A stretch of 64,000 nt of DNA from Staphylococcus pettenkoferi (GTDB taxonomy: Bacteria > Bacillota > Bacilli > Staphylococcales > Staphylococcaceae): positions 170,816 to 234,815 of the forward strand of contig NZ_JANSKK010000001.1 in the NCBI RefSeq assembly GCF_026659735.1, written 5' to 3'. The notes under the pieces are model-generated. The model saw nothing but the letters and a program-made list of their open reading frames with translations. It was not told the origin of the DNA and ran no database searches. Position 1 is the stretch's first letter, and the number at the start of each line of letters is the position of its first letter. The position numbers and the translations under genes are program-made. Below are positions 42,663 to 51,464 of this stretch, in pieces.

Positions 42663-43508
42663 ATGAAAAAGCTAGCAATGATTTTATGTCTCATCCTCTT
42701 AATAACTTCGATGAGTGCATGTGCTTTGTTCAAACATAAGCATAAGCAACCTACTTATACATCTAAGGAGATTACGCCAACATTGTATCTACACGGTTAT
42801 AGTGGGACGTTAAACTCTACGAAATATTTGGTTCAGCGTGCTACGAAAGATCATCATCATGACAAGATTTATGCCACTGTCGATGCTCAGGGCCATGTGA
42901 AAGTCGATCGCCCACTTTCCAAGCATGATCGTCATCCGCTCGTCATCATTAAGCTCGAAGACAATGAGAATGGCGATTATCACACAAATGCGCAATGGAT
43001 TAAAAATGTCTTAGTGAAGCTTGAGGACCAACAGAGATTTGATCACTATAATATGGTCATGCATTCTATGGCCAATATGTCGTTTAGTTACTTTATGCTC
43101 GAGCATGGTAATGATAAAGACTTACCGAAATTAAGCAAACAAGTTAACATTGCAGGTACGTTTGACGGCGTGTTGGGTATGGATGATAAGGCGAATGAAA
43201 ATCACCTTGATCAGAATGGTAAACCTGAACGAATGACGTCAGAGTATCGTCATATTCTACGGTTGAAACAAATTTACCGTGACAAACATATCAAAGTATT
43301 AAATATCTATGGAGATGTCGAAGATGGCTCGCATTCAGATCGTCGTGTAAGTAACGTTTCTTCTCAATCTTTGAAATATATCATAGGAGATGTGGTCGAT
43401 AGCTACGATACTTTAAAGATTACTGGTAAGGAAGGCGACCATAGTGAGCTACATGATAGCGCGAAGGTGGCTCAACACATTAATCAGTTCTTATGGGGCC
43501 ATGATTAA
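42663..43508 (+). CDS. Lipoprotein alpha/beta-hydrolase (DUF915-like)
   Basis: A 281-residue exported protein. It has a lysine-led hydrophobic signal and a lipobox-like MSAC, with the lipidation cysteine at residue 20, so it is probably membrane-anchored outside the cell. LYLHGYSGT is the oxyanion strand of the DUF915 hydrolases. The nucleophile elbow reads MHSMANM around S135, where relatives generally have GHSMGG, so the glycines are replaced. Activity is therefore uncertain. The region before residue 45 is rich in His and Lys. It lies between lac and the oxidoreductases. Confidence 0.85.
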   Translation: MKKLAMILCLILLITSMSACALFKHKHKQPTYTSKEITPTLYLHGYSGTLNSTKYLVQRATKDHHHDKIYATVDAQGHVKVDRPLSKHDRHPLVIIKLEDNENGDYHTNAQWIKNVLVKLEDQQRFDHYNMVMHSMANMSFSYFMLEHGNDKDLPKLSKQVNIAGTFDGVLGMDDKANENHLDQNGKPERMTSEYRHILRLKQIYRDKHIKVLNIYGDVEDGSHSDRRVSNVSSQSLKYIIGDVVDSYDTLKITGKEGDHSELHDSAKVAQHINQFLWGHD

Positions 43509-43608
43509 GTTACATTTTTAAATCTATTCATGCACTTGATATATTGTTAGGCAACTTTTTTAAAATACGGGAAGCGGGTAAATCTCTTAATAAAAGAGGA
43601 GGTTTATT

Positions 43609-44616
43609 ATGAAGACAGAACAAATTGTACTTGCACAAAGACCCCAAGGAATGCCAGACGATCAGACATTTCGCTTTGAGGAAGTAGAAATTCAGAAGCC
43701 GCAAGAGGGTGAAGTGAAACTGAAAGCACTGTATATCTCAGTTGACCCTTATATGCGTGGCCGTATGAGTGACAGTGACTCTTACGTACAACCTTTCGAA
43801 CTTAACGAACCCATTCACGGACATGTGGTGGCACAAGTAACTGATTCACACTCACAACAATTAAGTAAAGGAGATATCGTCGTAGGCATCTTACCATGGC
43901 GTAAAGAAATGATTGCTTCAGCAGATGAAGTACGTCAAGTTCCTAAATTAGATGTTCCAGATTACTTAAACTTAAGCGTGTTAGGTATGCCAGGGCAAAC
44001 GGCTTACCATGGCTTACTTAAGATTGGTCAACCTCAACAAGGGGAAACCGTTGTTGTCTCTGCAGCTTCCGGTGCTGTAGGTTCAGTAGTAGGTCAGATT
44101 GCGAAATTGAAAGGTTCTCGCGTCGTCGGTATTGCAGGCGGTACTAAGAAGACACACTTCTTAACTGAAGAGTTAGGATTTGATGCGGCTGTTGATTACA
44201 AGGCGGACGACTTTGCAGATCAATTGGAAGCAGCGGTGCCTCAAGGAATAGATGTATATTACGAAAATGTCGGAGGTACCGTTGCAGATGAAGTCTTCAA
44301 GCATTTGAATACTTTCGCTCGTATTCCAGTTTGTGGCTCTATTTCTAACTATAACGATACAGAAATTGATTATGGTCCACGTATTCAACCCATTTTAATT
44401 AAAAATCAAGCCTTAATGAAAGGATTCGTCGTTCACAATTACCAAGATGATTTCGCAAATGCGGCCCAAGATTTAGCAAAATGGGTGAAAAATGGTGACA
44501 TTCAAGTGCGAACTTCAGTTGAAGAAGGATTTGACAAGGTTCCTGCTGCTTTCAAAAACTTATTTACTGGCGATAATTTCGGTAAACAAGTAGTAAAAGT
44601 AGCTGAGCGTGATTAA
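43609..44616 (+). CDS. MDR-family NADP-dependent oxidoreductase
   Basis: A 335-residue medium-chain reductase of the leukotriene-B4 dehydrogenase / CurA type without zinc ligands. The substrate-side motif is [11 protein letters not shown]. The NADP-binding loop is [19 protein letters not shown], followed by [20 protein letters not shown]. Such enzymes reduce the double bond of alpha,beta-unsaturated ketones and aldehydes. It starts behind AGAGGAGG. The next oxidoreductase begins 15 bp later, so the pair is probably an operon; orthologues sit here in S. aureus. Confidence 0.92.
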   Translation: MKTEQIVLAQRPQGMPDDQTFRFEEVEIQKPQEGEVKLKALYISVDPYMRGRMSDSDSYVQPFELNEPIHGHVVAQVTDSHSQQLSKGDIVVGILPWRKEMIASADEVRQVPKLDVPDYLNLSVLGMPGQTAYHGLLKIGQPQQGETVVVSAASGAVGSVVGQIAKLKGSRVVGIAGGTKKTHFLTEELGFDAAVDYKADDFADQLEAAVPQGIDVYYENVGGTVADEVFKHLNTFARIPVCGSISNYNDTEIDYGPRIQPILIKNQALMKGFVVHNYQDDFANAAQDLAKWVKNGDIQVRTSVEEGFDKVPAAFKNLFTGDNFGKQVVKVAERD

Positions 44617-44630
44617 TGAGGAGTGAGAAG

Positions 44631-45653
44631 ATGAAAGCCATAGGTGCAGATCGCGTTTTTACGCTAGATGAAGGAAATTTATTCTATGAATACGACAGAG
44701 ACATACCAGAACCGCAACAACATGAGTTGCTCGTTCAAGTTAAAGCGATAAGTGTGAATCCAGTGGATACGAAACTGAGACAAACGACGCCGTCAGAAAC
44801 ACCGAGAGTATTGGGCTACGATGCGGTAGGTGTCGTTCGAGCAGTTGGAGATCAAGTCACTCTATTTCAAGAAGGGGATGAAGTTTATTACTCTGGTTCT
44901 CCAAATTATCAAGGATCGAATCAAACATATCAGCTTGTTGATGAACGTCTCGTCGCTCGTAAACCTGCTAATTTATCCTATAACGAAGCGGCTAGTCTAC
45001 CTTTAACAGGTCTCACTGCTTCAGAAACATTGTTTGATGTATTCCAAATCTCATCTAATCCGGAAGAGAACAAGGGTAAAACACTATTAATCATCAATGG
45101 TGCTGGTGGCGTTGGTAGCATTGCTACACAAATTGCCAAAGCTTATGGTCTGCGTGTGATTACGACGGCTTCACGTGAAGAAACTACACGTTGGAGTGAA
45201 AATATGGGCGCTGACATCATATTGAATCATCACAATAATCTCGTAGATGAATTAAAGCAACATGATATCGATGAAGTTGACTACGTCTTCTGCACATTTA
45301 ATACGGATATGTATTATGAAACAATGATAGATTTAGTCAAAGTAAGAGGTACAATTGCGACTATTGTAGCTTTTCAAGAAAAGCAGGATTTAAATTTATT
45401 AAAGTCGAAAAGCATCACATTTACTCATGAGTACATGTATGCACGTATTGTACATCAAGCAGATGATATGATTAAACATCATGAGTATTTAAGTGATATC
45501 ACGAATAAGATTGAACAAGGGATTTATCAACCGACAGTGACTCAAGTCATGCATGGTTTAACGAGCGAGAATATCTATCGTGCCCATCAAATACTAGAAG
45601 ACCAACGAATGATTGGTAAACTCGTAATTAATTTAGAAGAGGAGCACGAGTAA
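44631..45653 (+). CDS. Zinc-type alcohol dehydrogenase-like / quinone reductase
   Basis: A 340-residue MDR protein with an N-terminal GroES-like domain ([20 protein letters not shown]) and a nucleotide-binding loop [20 protein letters not shown]. It resembles proteins annotated as zinc-type alcohol dehydrogenase-like in staphylococci, though typical zinc cysteines are absent; a quinone or enone reductase role is more likely. The frame opens at 44616, but GAGGAG before ATG 44631 sets the start. Confidence 0.9.
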   Translation: MKAIGADRVFTLDEGNLFYEYDRDIPEPQQHELLVQVKAISVNPVDTKLRQTTPSETPRVLGYDAVGVVRAVGDQVTLFQEGDEVYYSGSPNYQGSNQTYQLVDERLVARKPANLSYNEAASLPLTGLTASETLFDVFQISSNPEENKGKTLLIINGAGGVGSIATQIAKAYGLRVITTASREETTRWSENMGADIILNHHNNLVDELKQHDIDEVDYVFCTFNTDMYYETMIDLVKVRGTIATIVAFQEKQDLNLLKSKSITFTHEYMYARIVHQADDMIKHHEYLSDITNKIEQGIYQPTVTQVMHGLTSENIYRAHQILEDQRMIGKLVINLEEEHE

Positions 45654-45683
45654 TCATATAAAGTGAAGCTAAGCGGTGAAGAT

Positions 45684-45726
45684 GGGAGCAACGACTCATG
45701 TAAAGTCGGATGCTCCTCTCTTTTTT
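45684..45726 (+). terminator. Terminator of the oxidoreductase pair
   Basis: GGGAGCA (45684-45690) with TGCTCCT (45711-45717), an inner ACGACT/AGTCGG stem, then TCTC and T6. Confidence 0.9.
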
Positions 45727-45871
45727 AATCCGTAAATAAGTAGCGTTTCTATCAATTCATTTTATCCTAAATAAAAGTTAGACTCGCCATACCACTAATC
45801 CCGTGAAACTCGATTACTCTGCGTCTGAGAGGGTATGTGAAGTACATCTCAACTAAGGAGTGTATCAGGTC

Positions 45872-47452
45872 ATGCAAAAAAAGAAATTGACGATTGTCTT
45901 CTGGGTTGCTTTGGCAATTTGTACAGCCTTTGTTATATATGGGGCAATCTTGCCTAAACAACTCGAGAAGTACACACAGAATATCACTAACTTTATCGCA
46001 GTTCATTTCGGGTGGTACTACCTCTTACTTGTGCTAGCGATATTAGTCATCTGTGTTTATTTACTCTTCTCAAGATTCTCATCCATTACATTGGGTGAAG
46101 AAGGCGAAGACCCAGAGTTCTCGCTTAAATCATGGTTCGCCATGTTATTTAGTGCTGGCATGGGTATTGGTCTCGTATTCTGGACAACGGCAGAGCCAAT
46201 TAGTCACGCTTTCACGCTGACTCCCATTCATAAAGCAGGAACACAAAGTGCGATTAACGATGCTATGCAATTTGCCTTTTTCCATTGGGGGATTCATGCG
46301 TGGGCAGTATATGGCATCGTCGCACTCGTCTTTGCTTACTTTAACTTCCATAAAGGTTATCCAGGTCTCGTGAGTGCAACGCTTGTGCCTGTGTTCGGGC
46401 AACGTATGATGCGTGGTCCACTAGGTGGAGCGGTCGACGTACTTGCGATTATCGCAACAGTTACAGGTGTGGCAGCTACACTTGGTTTCGGTGCTTTACA
46501 GATCAACGAAGGACTTCACTACTTGTTCCACGCACCGTCAAACTTTGGTGTGCAAGTGGTAATCATCATTATCGCGACGATCCTCTTTACGTGGTCAGCT
46601 TGGTCAGGTATTGATAAAGGGATTAAAAATTTAAGTAATATTAATATGATACTCGCATTTGTCGTACTCGTCGTGTTATTCTGCGTCGGTCCGACATTGC
46701 ATATCTTAAATACCTTTACAAATTCATTAGGTAATTACATTGCTAACTTCTTTAATATGAGTTTACGTATTCCGCAGAGCGGTGGAGAGAAATTCCAATG
46801 GATGCAGAACTGGACGATCTTCTATTGGGCATGGTGGGTATCATGGGCACCATTCGTCGGTATCTTTATCGCCCGTGTTTCTAGAGGTCGTACGATTAAA
46901 GAATTTATTCTCGGCGTACTCTTCGTACCTGCCCTTGTATGTTTCTTATTCTTCGCGGTGTTTGGTGCAACAGCAATTTACTTACAAGAACACCACATCG
47001 CTAATATTGCGAAAGAAGCGACAGAAACTGCAACGTTTGCGACGTTAGAGCACTTCCCATTAGGCTTTATTCTCAGTATCGTGACGCTCGTCGTGATCAT
47101 GATCTTCTTCGTGACATCAGCCGATTCTGCGACATATGTACTTGGCATGTTGAGCTCTAAAGGCGATATCAATCCTAGTTCGTTCGTAAAAGTGAGCTGG
47201 GGTGTCATTCTCGCATTGTTTGCGATGATTATGATTTATACTGGTGGAACGCAATCCATCCAGAACTTACTCATCATCGCAGCTTTACCATTCTCCGTGG
47301 TCATTATCTTTATGATTTGGGGACTGTTTAAAGCTCTGTCACATGAAAAGCCACGGACGCATCAGAAGATTCTCGGTGAAGACTACAAAGTCTTACATTA
47401 TCGTAAATCGGATTTAGAAGCGGAGGCGCGCGAGGCACAGTCAGAAAGATAA
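45872..47452 (+). CDS. opuD: BCCT-family glycine betaine transporter
   Basis: A 526-residue importer of compatible solutes under osmotic stress, with 12 helices. The BCCT signature, including FYWAWWVSWAPFVGIFIAR, is complete. GMGIGLVFWTTAEPISHA shows the Gly-rich stretch associated with sodium coupling and betaine binding in the family. The C-terminal tail is charged (KSDLEAEAREAQSER), as in osmosensing members. ATG 45872, behind TAAGGAG, is preferred to GTG 45860, which overlaps that site. S. aureus has opuD2 at the same place, next to asp23. Confidence 0.92.
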   Translation: MQKKKLTIVFWVALAICTAFVIYGAILPKQLEKYTQNITNFIAVHFGWYYLLLVLAILVICVYLLFSRFSSITLGEEGEDPEFSLKSWFAMLFSAGMGIGLVFWTTAEPISHAFTLTPIHKAGTQSAINDAMQFAFFHWGIHAWAVYGIVALVFAYFNFHKGYPGLVSATLVPVFGQRMMRGPLGGAVDVLAIIATVTGVAATLGFGALQINEGLHYLFHAPSNFGVQVVIIIIATILFTWSAWSGIDKGIKNLSNINMILAFVVLVVLFCVGPTLHILNTFTNSLGNYIANFFNMSLRIPQSGGEKFQWMQNWTIFYWAWWVSWAPFVGIFIARVSRGRTIKEFILGVLFVPALVCFLFFAVFGATAIYLQEHHIANIAKEATETATFATLEHFPLGFILSIVTLVVIMIFFVTSADSATYVLGMLSSKGDINPSSFVKVSWGVILALFAMIMIYTGGTQSIQNLLIIAALPFSVVIIFMIWGLFKALSHEKPRTHQKILGEDYKVLHYRKSDLEAEAREAQSER

Positions 47453-47520
47453 TATGACTATAAAATATTTTTATGAGAAAAATATGACGTAAGGCGTTAT
47501 TGTTAAAAATTAATAACAAT

Positions 47521-47545
47521 GTTTTCTGTAAAAAATTTAGGGTAT
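47521..47545 (+). promoter_or_regulatory. Sigma-B-type promoter of amaP-asp23
   Basis: GTTTTC (47521-47526), 13 bp, GGGTAT (47540-47545) fits the staphylococcal sigma-B consensus. It lies 55 bp before amaP. asp23 is a classic sigma-B marker gene in S. aureus. Confidence 0.78.
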
Positions 47546-47599
47546 TAAGACCATACAAAGAGAACATAATTAATCTATGCATAGGAGGTGTCATACGAG

Positions 47600-48136
47600 G
47601 TGAAACGACTTAAAAATTTCATATTAGGCCTACTGATTGTAGTAATCGTTGGTTTCTTACTCTTCATGTACATCGATGACTCAAGAATTAGCGAATACCA
47701 AGATTACTTCTTACAATTTAACTGGTTCCAACCATTACTTATCGGTTTATCAGCTTTCCTCATACTTATTGGTCTAATACTCGTATTTAACTTGTTTAAA
47801 CCTACGTATCGCAAACCTGGATTATACAAAGACTACGAAGATGGACATATTTATGTGTCTCGTCGTGCTGTTGAGAAGACAGCTTATGACACAGTCACTA
47901 AATATGATGCAATTAGACAGCCCAACGTAGTTGCTAAGTTGTATAACAAGAAGAACAATTCATATATCACATTGAAGGCTGATTTCTTCGTGCCTGGTGA
48001 TGTACAAGTGAAACAACTGACAGAAACGATTCGCAATGATATTAAACAGAATGTAGAACATTTTGCTGAAATTCCTGTGAAAAAATTAGAGGTTAACGTA
48101 CGAGATCAGAAAGCCGCAGGACAACGCGTGTTGTAA
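47600..48136 (+). CDS. amaP: Alkaline shock protein membrane anchor AmaP
   Basis: AmaP anchors Asp23 to the cell membrane. Of 178 residues, two helices (about 7-25 and 46-66) form a hairpin, followed by a cytosolic Asp23-like domain. GTG 47600 (KRLKNFILGLLIVV) with AGGAGG at 47583-47588 is chosen over GTG 47588, which overlaps that site. It is the first gene of the envelope-stress operon amaP-DUF2273-asp23. Confidence 0.92.
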   Translation: MKRLKNFILGLLIVVIVGFLLFMYIDDSRISEYQDYFLQFNWFQPLLIGLSAFLILIGLILVFNLFKPTYRKPGLYKDYEDGHIYVSRRAVEKTAYDTVTKYDAIRQPNVVAKLYNKKNNSYITLKADFFVPGDVQVKQLTETIRNDIKQNVEHFAEIPVKKLEVNVRDQKAAGQRVL

Positions 48137-48148
48137 GGGAGGGTTAAT

Positions 48149-48388
48149 ATGGCTAATAACAATAATCAACAAGAACAAGATTCACTACAGCAAGTAATCG
48201 ATTTCCTCAAAGCTTATAAATGGCGAGTAGTTGGTTTCCTAGCATTCTTGATTATCGCTATTTTATTCCTAACGCTCGGATTCTGGAAGACAATATTAAT
48301 TATTTTATTATGTTTGATTGGAATAGGAATCGGGTATATGAAAGACAGAAAGCAAGACTTTATGAACTTTTTAAATCGATGGAGTTAA
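48149..48388 (+). CDS. DUF2273 small membrane protein
   Basis: A 79-residue protein with two hydrophobic helices (about 27-45 and 47-63). It belongs to the DUF2273 family, found between amaP and asp23 across Firmicutes. It probably helps assemble the Asp23 layer under the membrane. It starts 12 bp after amaP behind AAGGGAGGG. Confidence 0.92.
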   Translation: MANNNNQQEQDSLQQVIDFLKAYKWRVVGFLAFLIIAILFLTLGFWKTILIILLCLIGIGIGYMKDRKQDFMNFLNRWS

Positions 48389-48442
48389 AGAAAAAGAAAA
48401 TTATTCGATAAAAAAGAAAATTTTAAAAAAGGAGAATGTATT

Positions 48443-48949
48443 ATGGCAGTAGATAACAATAAAGCTAAACAAGCATATAACAATCAATCAGGCGTGAACG
48501 AAAAAGAAAGAGAAGAACGTCAAGAACGTCGTGAAGAAAGCCAAGAGCAACAATTCCAAAACAAATTGACTTTCTCTGATGAAGTAGTTGAAAAAATTGC
48601 TGGAATTGCTGCACGTGAAGTTAAAGGTATCTTAGAAATGAAAGGTGGCTTTGTCGACAACATTTCTAACTCATTCGGTAGCGGCAACAACGTAACACAA
48701 GGTGTTAGCGTTGAAGTTGGCGAAAAACAGGCAGCAGTAGATTTACGCGTTATCTTAGAATACGGTGAATCTGCACCTAAAATCTTCAAAAAAGTTCAAG
48801 ATATCGTTAAAGAACAAATCAACTACATCACTGGTTTAGAAGTAGTTGAAGTGAACATGCAAGTTGACGATGTAATGACTAAGAAAGAATGGTCTCAAAA
48901 ACACGAAAAGAACCAAAAAAATAACAATGAAGACAAAGGATTACAATAA
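48443..48949 (+). CDS. asp23: Alkaline shock protein 23
   Basis: A 168-residue, highly abundant cytosolic protein that coats the membrane inner face in staphylococci and whose loss triggers cell-wall stress. The N-terminal part is charged and disordered ([18 protein letters not shown]). The Asp23 domain follows from about 45 ([20 protein letters not shown]), then a polar tail rich in Asn and Lys. It is the last gene of the sigma-B-type operon. Confidence 0.97.
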   Translation: MAVDNNKAKQAYNNQSGVNEKEREERQERREESQEQQFQNKLTFSDEVVEKIAGIAAREVKGILEMKGGFVDNISNSFGSGNNVTQGVSVEVGEKQAAVDLRVILEYGESAPKIFKKVQDIVKEQINYITGLEVVEVNMQVDDVMTKKEWSQKHEKNQKNNNEDKGLQ

Positions 48950-48969
48950 TCCAGAGTCGTTATAATATG

Positions 48970-49001
48970 AAAGGTGAGCCTTCAACAGGCTCACCTTTTT
49001 T
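48970..49001 (+). terminator. Terminator of the asp23 operon
   Basis: AAGGTGAGCC (48971-48980) pairs perfectly with GGCTCACCTT (48988-48997), then T-rich. Confidence 0.95.
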
Positions 49002-49042
49002 GATGGCGAAATAAAAAACTTTGCGAGTGACTTAGTTCCAAA

Positions 49043-49094
49043 GTAAAAAGTAGGAGCAAGACAGAAAACGGTTGAATTCTTTGTCTTGCTCCTA
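49043..49094 (-). terminator. Inverted repeat acting as sfaD terminator
   Basis: TAGGAGCAAGACA (49051-49063) pairs perfectly with TGTCTTGCTCCTA (49082-49094). Leftward the hairpin is followed by CTTTTTACTTT. It belongs with the interspersed element at 1547-1587 and ends the leftward sfaD transcript about 70 nt past its stop. Confidence 0.72.
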
Positions 49095-49166
49095 TAATTT
49101 GTGTGAAATTGTATTTAAATTTGATCGCACTACTTGTCTCATTAGAAGAGCGTGCGGGTCTAGTAT

Positions 49167-51119
49167 TTAGTTGTCGTGCGAGAGTGGATTATGTACTTGG
49201 CGATATGTATAAATATCCGCTTCATCTTCTAATCGCATCGTCGTAACACATTTATAGTCAATGAGTGGCGCAAAAAGGCAATCTCGAATAGATTCTAAGC
49301 GTTGCGTTTCCTCAGGTAAGGTTTCTTCTACTTTTTCTAAGCGTTCCTCAATTAATTCACGAATGACTGTCCACAATTTTTGTTCTAAATCTTCATAATC
49401 AGTATGAGCAACGATGGTCGTAACGAGTTCTCCTAAGTGATTTTGCAATGTTGAATAAAAGACTTTATTAAACACTGTCTGATCTTTATCAGTAAGTATA
49501 AGTGATTTTTCATGAAAGTTCTCGATATCAAAGCCATGTTTTGCTAACTGATGTTGATCTATCCGTAACCCTTCGAAGTCACGTACGAGCATCTGAGCAA
49601 GACTACCGTCACTATTAAAGATGCCGACTGTATTCTGAAGATGTGCTTCTAAAGTGATTCCGTATTTTACATATAGGGGGAGGGCGATATTTAATAAAGC
49701 TTGAGCGTAAATCTTAAACCACTGAAAAATTGCAGCAACTTTAGAGTCGAACGAGCTACTATATTGATTGATGAGCGACATGATGAGCGGCGTCGACTCA
49801 TAGACATCTGATATTGCTAAGCTTGAACAGATGACAGGTAGTTGTTCTTTACTTAAATCAACTTTCTCATATAGATTTCTACGGAAAAGTGTACCGAGTT
49901 GTTCGCTCAATGTTACGGCGTCGTTAGCTTCTGGATGATAATAATGCGTTCCCGCAAACTCATCTAATATTCCGATATTTGACTGGTGAAATAAAGGATC
50001 TTCTTCAATAATTCGACCTATAATTTGCGTCATCAAAGGCCCGTTATATGTCGTCTGTTCAGATAGCGTACGAATTTCCCCTGTAATATGGACACTTGTT
50101 GGTAATTTCACATGAGGATACATATCAGGCTGTTTCGGCATCAATGTACGGAAAGACAAACCTGCATAATACGGCAGACTATAAGACAAAGTAACAATAT
50201 TACCTTCTTCAATGTCAGATTGATAATCACGTTGCACAATTTCTTGATATTGCCAAGGATGCACGGCGAATATGACGAAATCTGAGAGTACATGTAATCC
50301 CAATTTCTCTTCAATATGTGATTCCAAATCTGGGAAAGCAGCAAGTAGTGCATGATTATAGTCATTATTATAAGCCCTCGGGCGACTCAGAGAACGTTTT
50401 ACTAATACAAAGTGTAATGGCATCGTTTGTTTAAACTCTGAAGAATAACGCACTGTATCCGCGACAGACATACCCTTTCTTAATTTAGCACCAGGATGCA
50501 ACGGGTGTCCCTCTATCACTGCTTGTTCTGAAGCTAAATAAGGATCTTGACTCTCTAGCAAATCATCATAAAGTGATTGATTTCTATCTTTCTTAGTCCA
50601 TAGACGATAACTCAAACCTAACCCCATATGCGTCATACTGTTTTCAAGATCATCCTTAAATTGATCGCTTGCTTCAGTACGATAGCTCGAATCCTCTTCC
50701 AAGATGAGTTCAAGCACTTCAAGTGGACTCATTATGCGTTGAACTTGCTCTTTATTTATTAGGTAAAAAGGACCACATACATCCACGCGATCGTAAGCAT
50801 ATGTGCCACTGACTTGTGCCAGCAGGGAGTGTTGAGACGATAAATGAATAACTAATGCATATTCTGAATTGATGTGTTCTCTCAAATAGGGAGTAAGATG
50901 GTGATTTAAGATCAGCTCACTATGTTCGTAGGCGTTCACCAAGTTCTCACGATACATTGAAGCGATGAGGCGTTGTGTTACTTTATCTCTGCCCGTCATG
51001 ATTGTCGCTTCGTAATAAGCTAACCATTCAGATGATTGTTGAGCTACGTAGTCGTATGCTAAAGATTCAGTGGGTGTTAATTCAATTACAAGCTCTTTAT
51101 GTTTTATTGTTTTCTTCAT
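49167..51119 (-). CDS. sfaD: Staphyloferrin A synthetase SfaD (NIS synthetase)
   Basis: SfaD condenses citrate with D-ornithine in staphyloferrin A synthesis. The 650-residue protein has the IucA/IucC family regions: EGHPLHPGAKLRKGM for ATP/substrate binding near residue 200, HPWQYQEIV near 310, and EAHLQNTVGIFN near 490. It is divergent from sfaB across a 345-bp region with a Fur box at 51185. It is similar in order to S. aureus sfaD, which is also divergent from the other sfa genes. Confidence 0.93.
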   Translation of the reverse strand: MKKTIKHKELVIELTPTESLAYDYVAQQSSEWLAYYEATIMTGRDKVTQRLIASMYRENLVNAYEHSELILNHHLTPYLREHINSEYALVIHLSSQHSLLAQVSGTYAYDRVDVCGPFYLINKEQVQRIMSPLEVLELILEEDSSYRTEASDQFKDDLENSMTHMGLGLSYRLWTKKDRNQSLYDDLLESQDPYLASEQAVIEGHPLHPGAKLRKGMSVADTVRYSSEFKQTMPLHFVLVKRSLSRPRAYNNDYNHALLAAFPDLESHIEEKLGLHVLSDFVIFAVHPWQYQEIVQRDYQSDIEEGNIVTLSYSLPYYAGLSFRTLMPKQPDMYPHVKLPTSVHITGEIRTLSEQTTYNGPLMTQIIGRIIEEDPLFHQSNIGILDEFAGTHYYHPEANDAVTLSEQLGTLFRRNLYEKVDLSKEQLPVICSSLAISDVYESTPLIMSLINQYSSSFDSKVAAIFQWFKIYAQALLNIALPLYVKYGITLEAHLQNTVGIFNSDGSLAQMLVRDFEGLRIDQHQLAKHGFDIENFHEKSLILTDKDQTVFNKVFYSTLQNHLGELVTTIVAHTDYEDLEQKLWTVIRELIEERLEKVEETLPEETQRLESIRDCLFAPLIDYKCVTTMRLEDEADIYTYRQVHNPLSHDN

Positions 51120-51184
51120 AAAGCACCTCGAAAGATTATTTTACAAATCGATTTGATATTTGTATAATTAATGTCAGTAGTAAT

Positions 51185-51199
51185 TGATAATAATTATCA
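51185..51199. promoter_or_regulatory. Fur box of the staphyloferrin genes
   Basis: TGATAAT-A-ATTATCA is a perfect 7-1-7 Fur operator. It lies 66 bp upstream of sfaD, overlapping a likely leftward -35 region, and 266 bp upstream of sfaB. Iron-loaded Fur should repress at least sfaD. Confidence 0.9.
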
Positions 51200-51464
51200 A
51201 TTAAAAGAAATCTTTTATTACATCTATCATAACAATTTTACGATTAAGACAGAAGTTGAGGGGACTCAAACATTTAGAGGAAAAAATGTAGAGATGTGAA
51301 GAAGAGATATTATTCCATCGTCACAACCTAAGTTCTAGCATTTTAATCAGAGAAAAAATGATATGAGTCAATTCACACTATTACTCAGAAAATAATACAA
51401 GTTTGAAGCACAAATTAAAAAGGGTAAATAATATATAATTGAGAATGAAGAGAGGGGAAGTCGT
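51200..51464 (+). other. Gap between Fur box and sfaB, no gene found
   Basis: This stretch is AT-rich, and no coding frame is seen in it. In S. aureus the exporter gene sfaA occupies this position. A possible promoter lies near the end, with TTGAAG and an AATAAT/TATAAT region around 51402-51440, so sfaB may have its own start of transcription. No recognisable remnant of an MFS gene could be made out. Confidence 0.6.

Noticed and set aside
46782..47048. Plus-strand frame of 88 codons inside the BCCT gene
   Set aside because: It is out of frame within a complete, motif-bearing transporter, and its serine- and tyrosine-rich composition is typical of a shifted reading.
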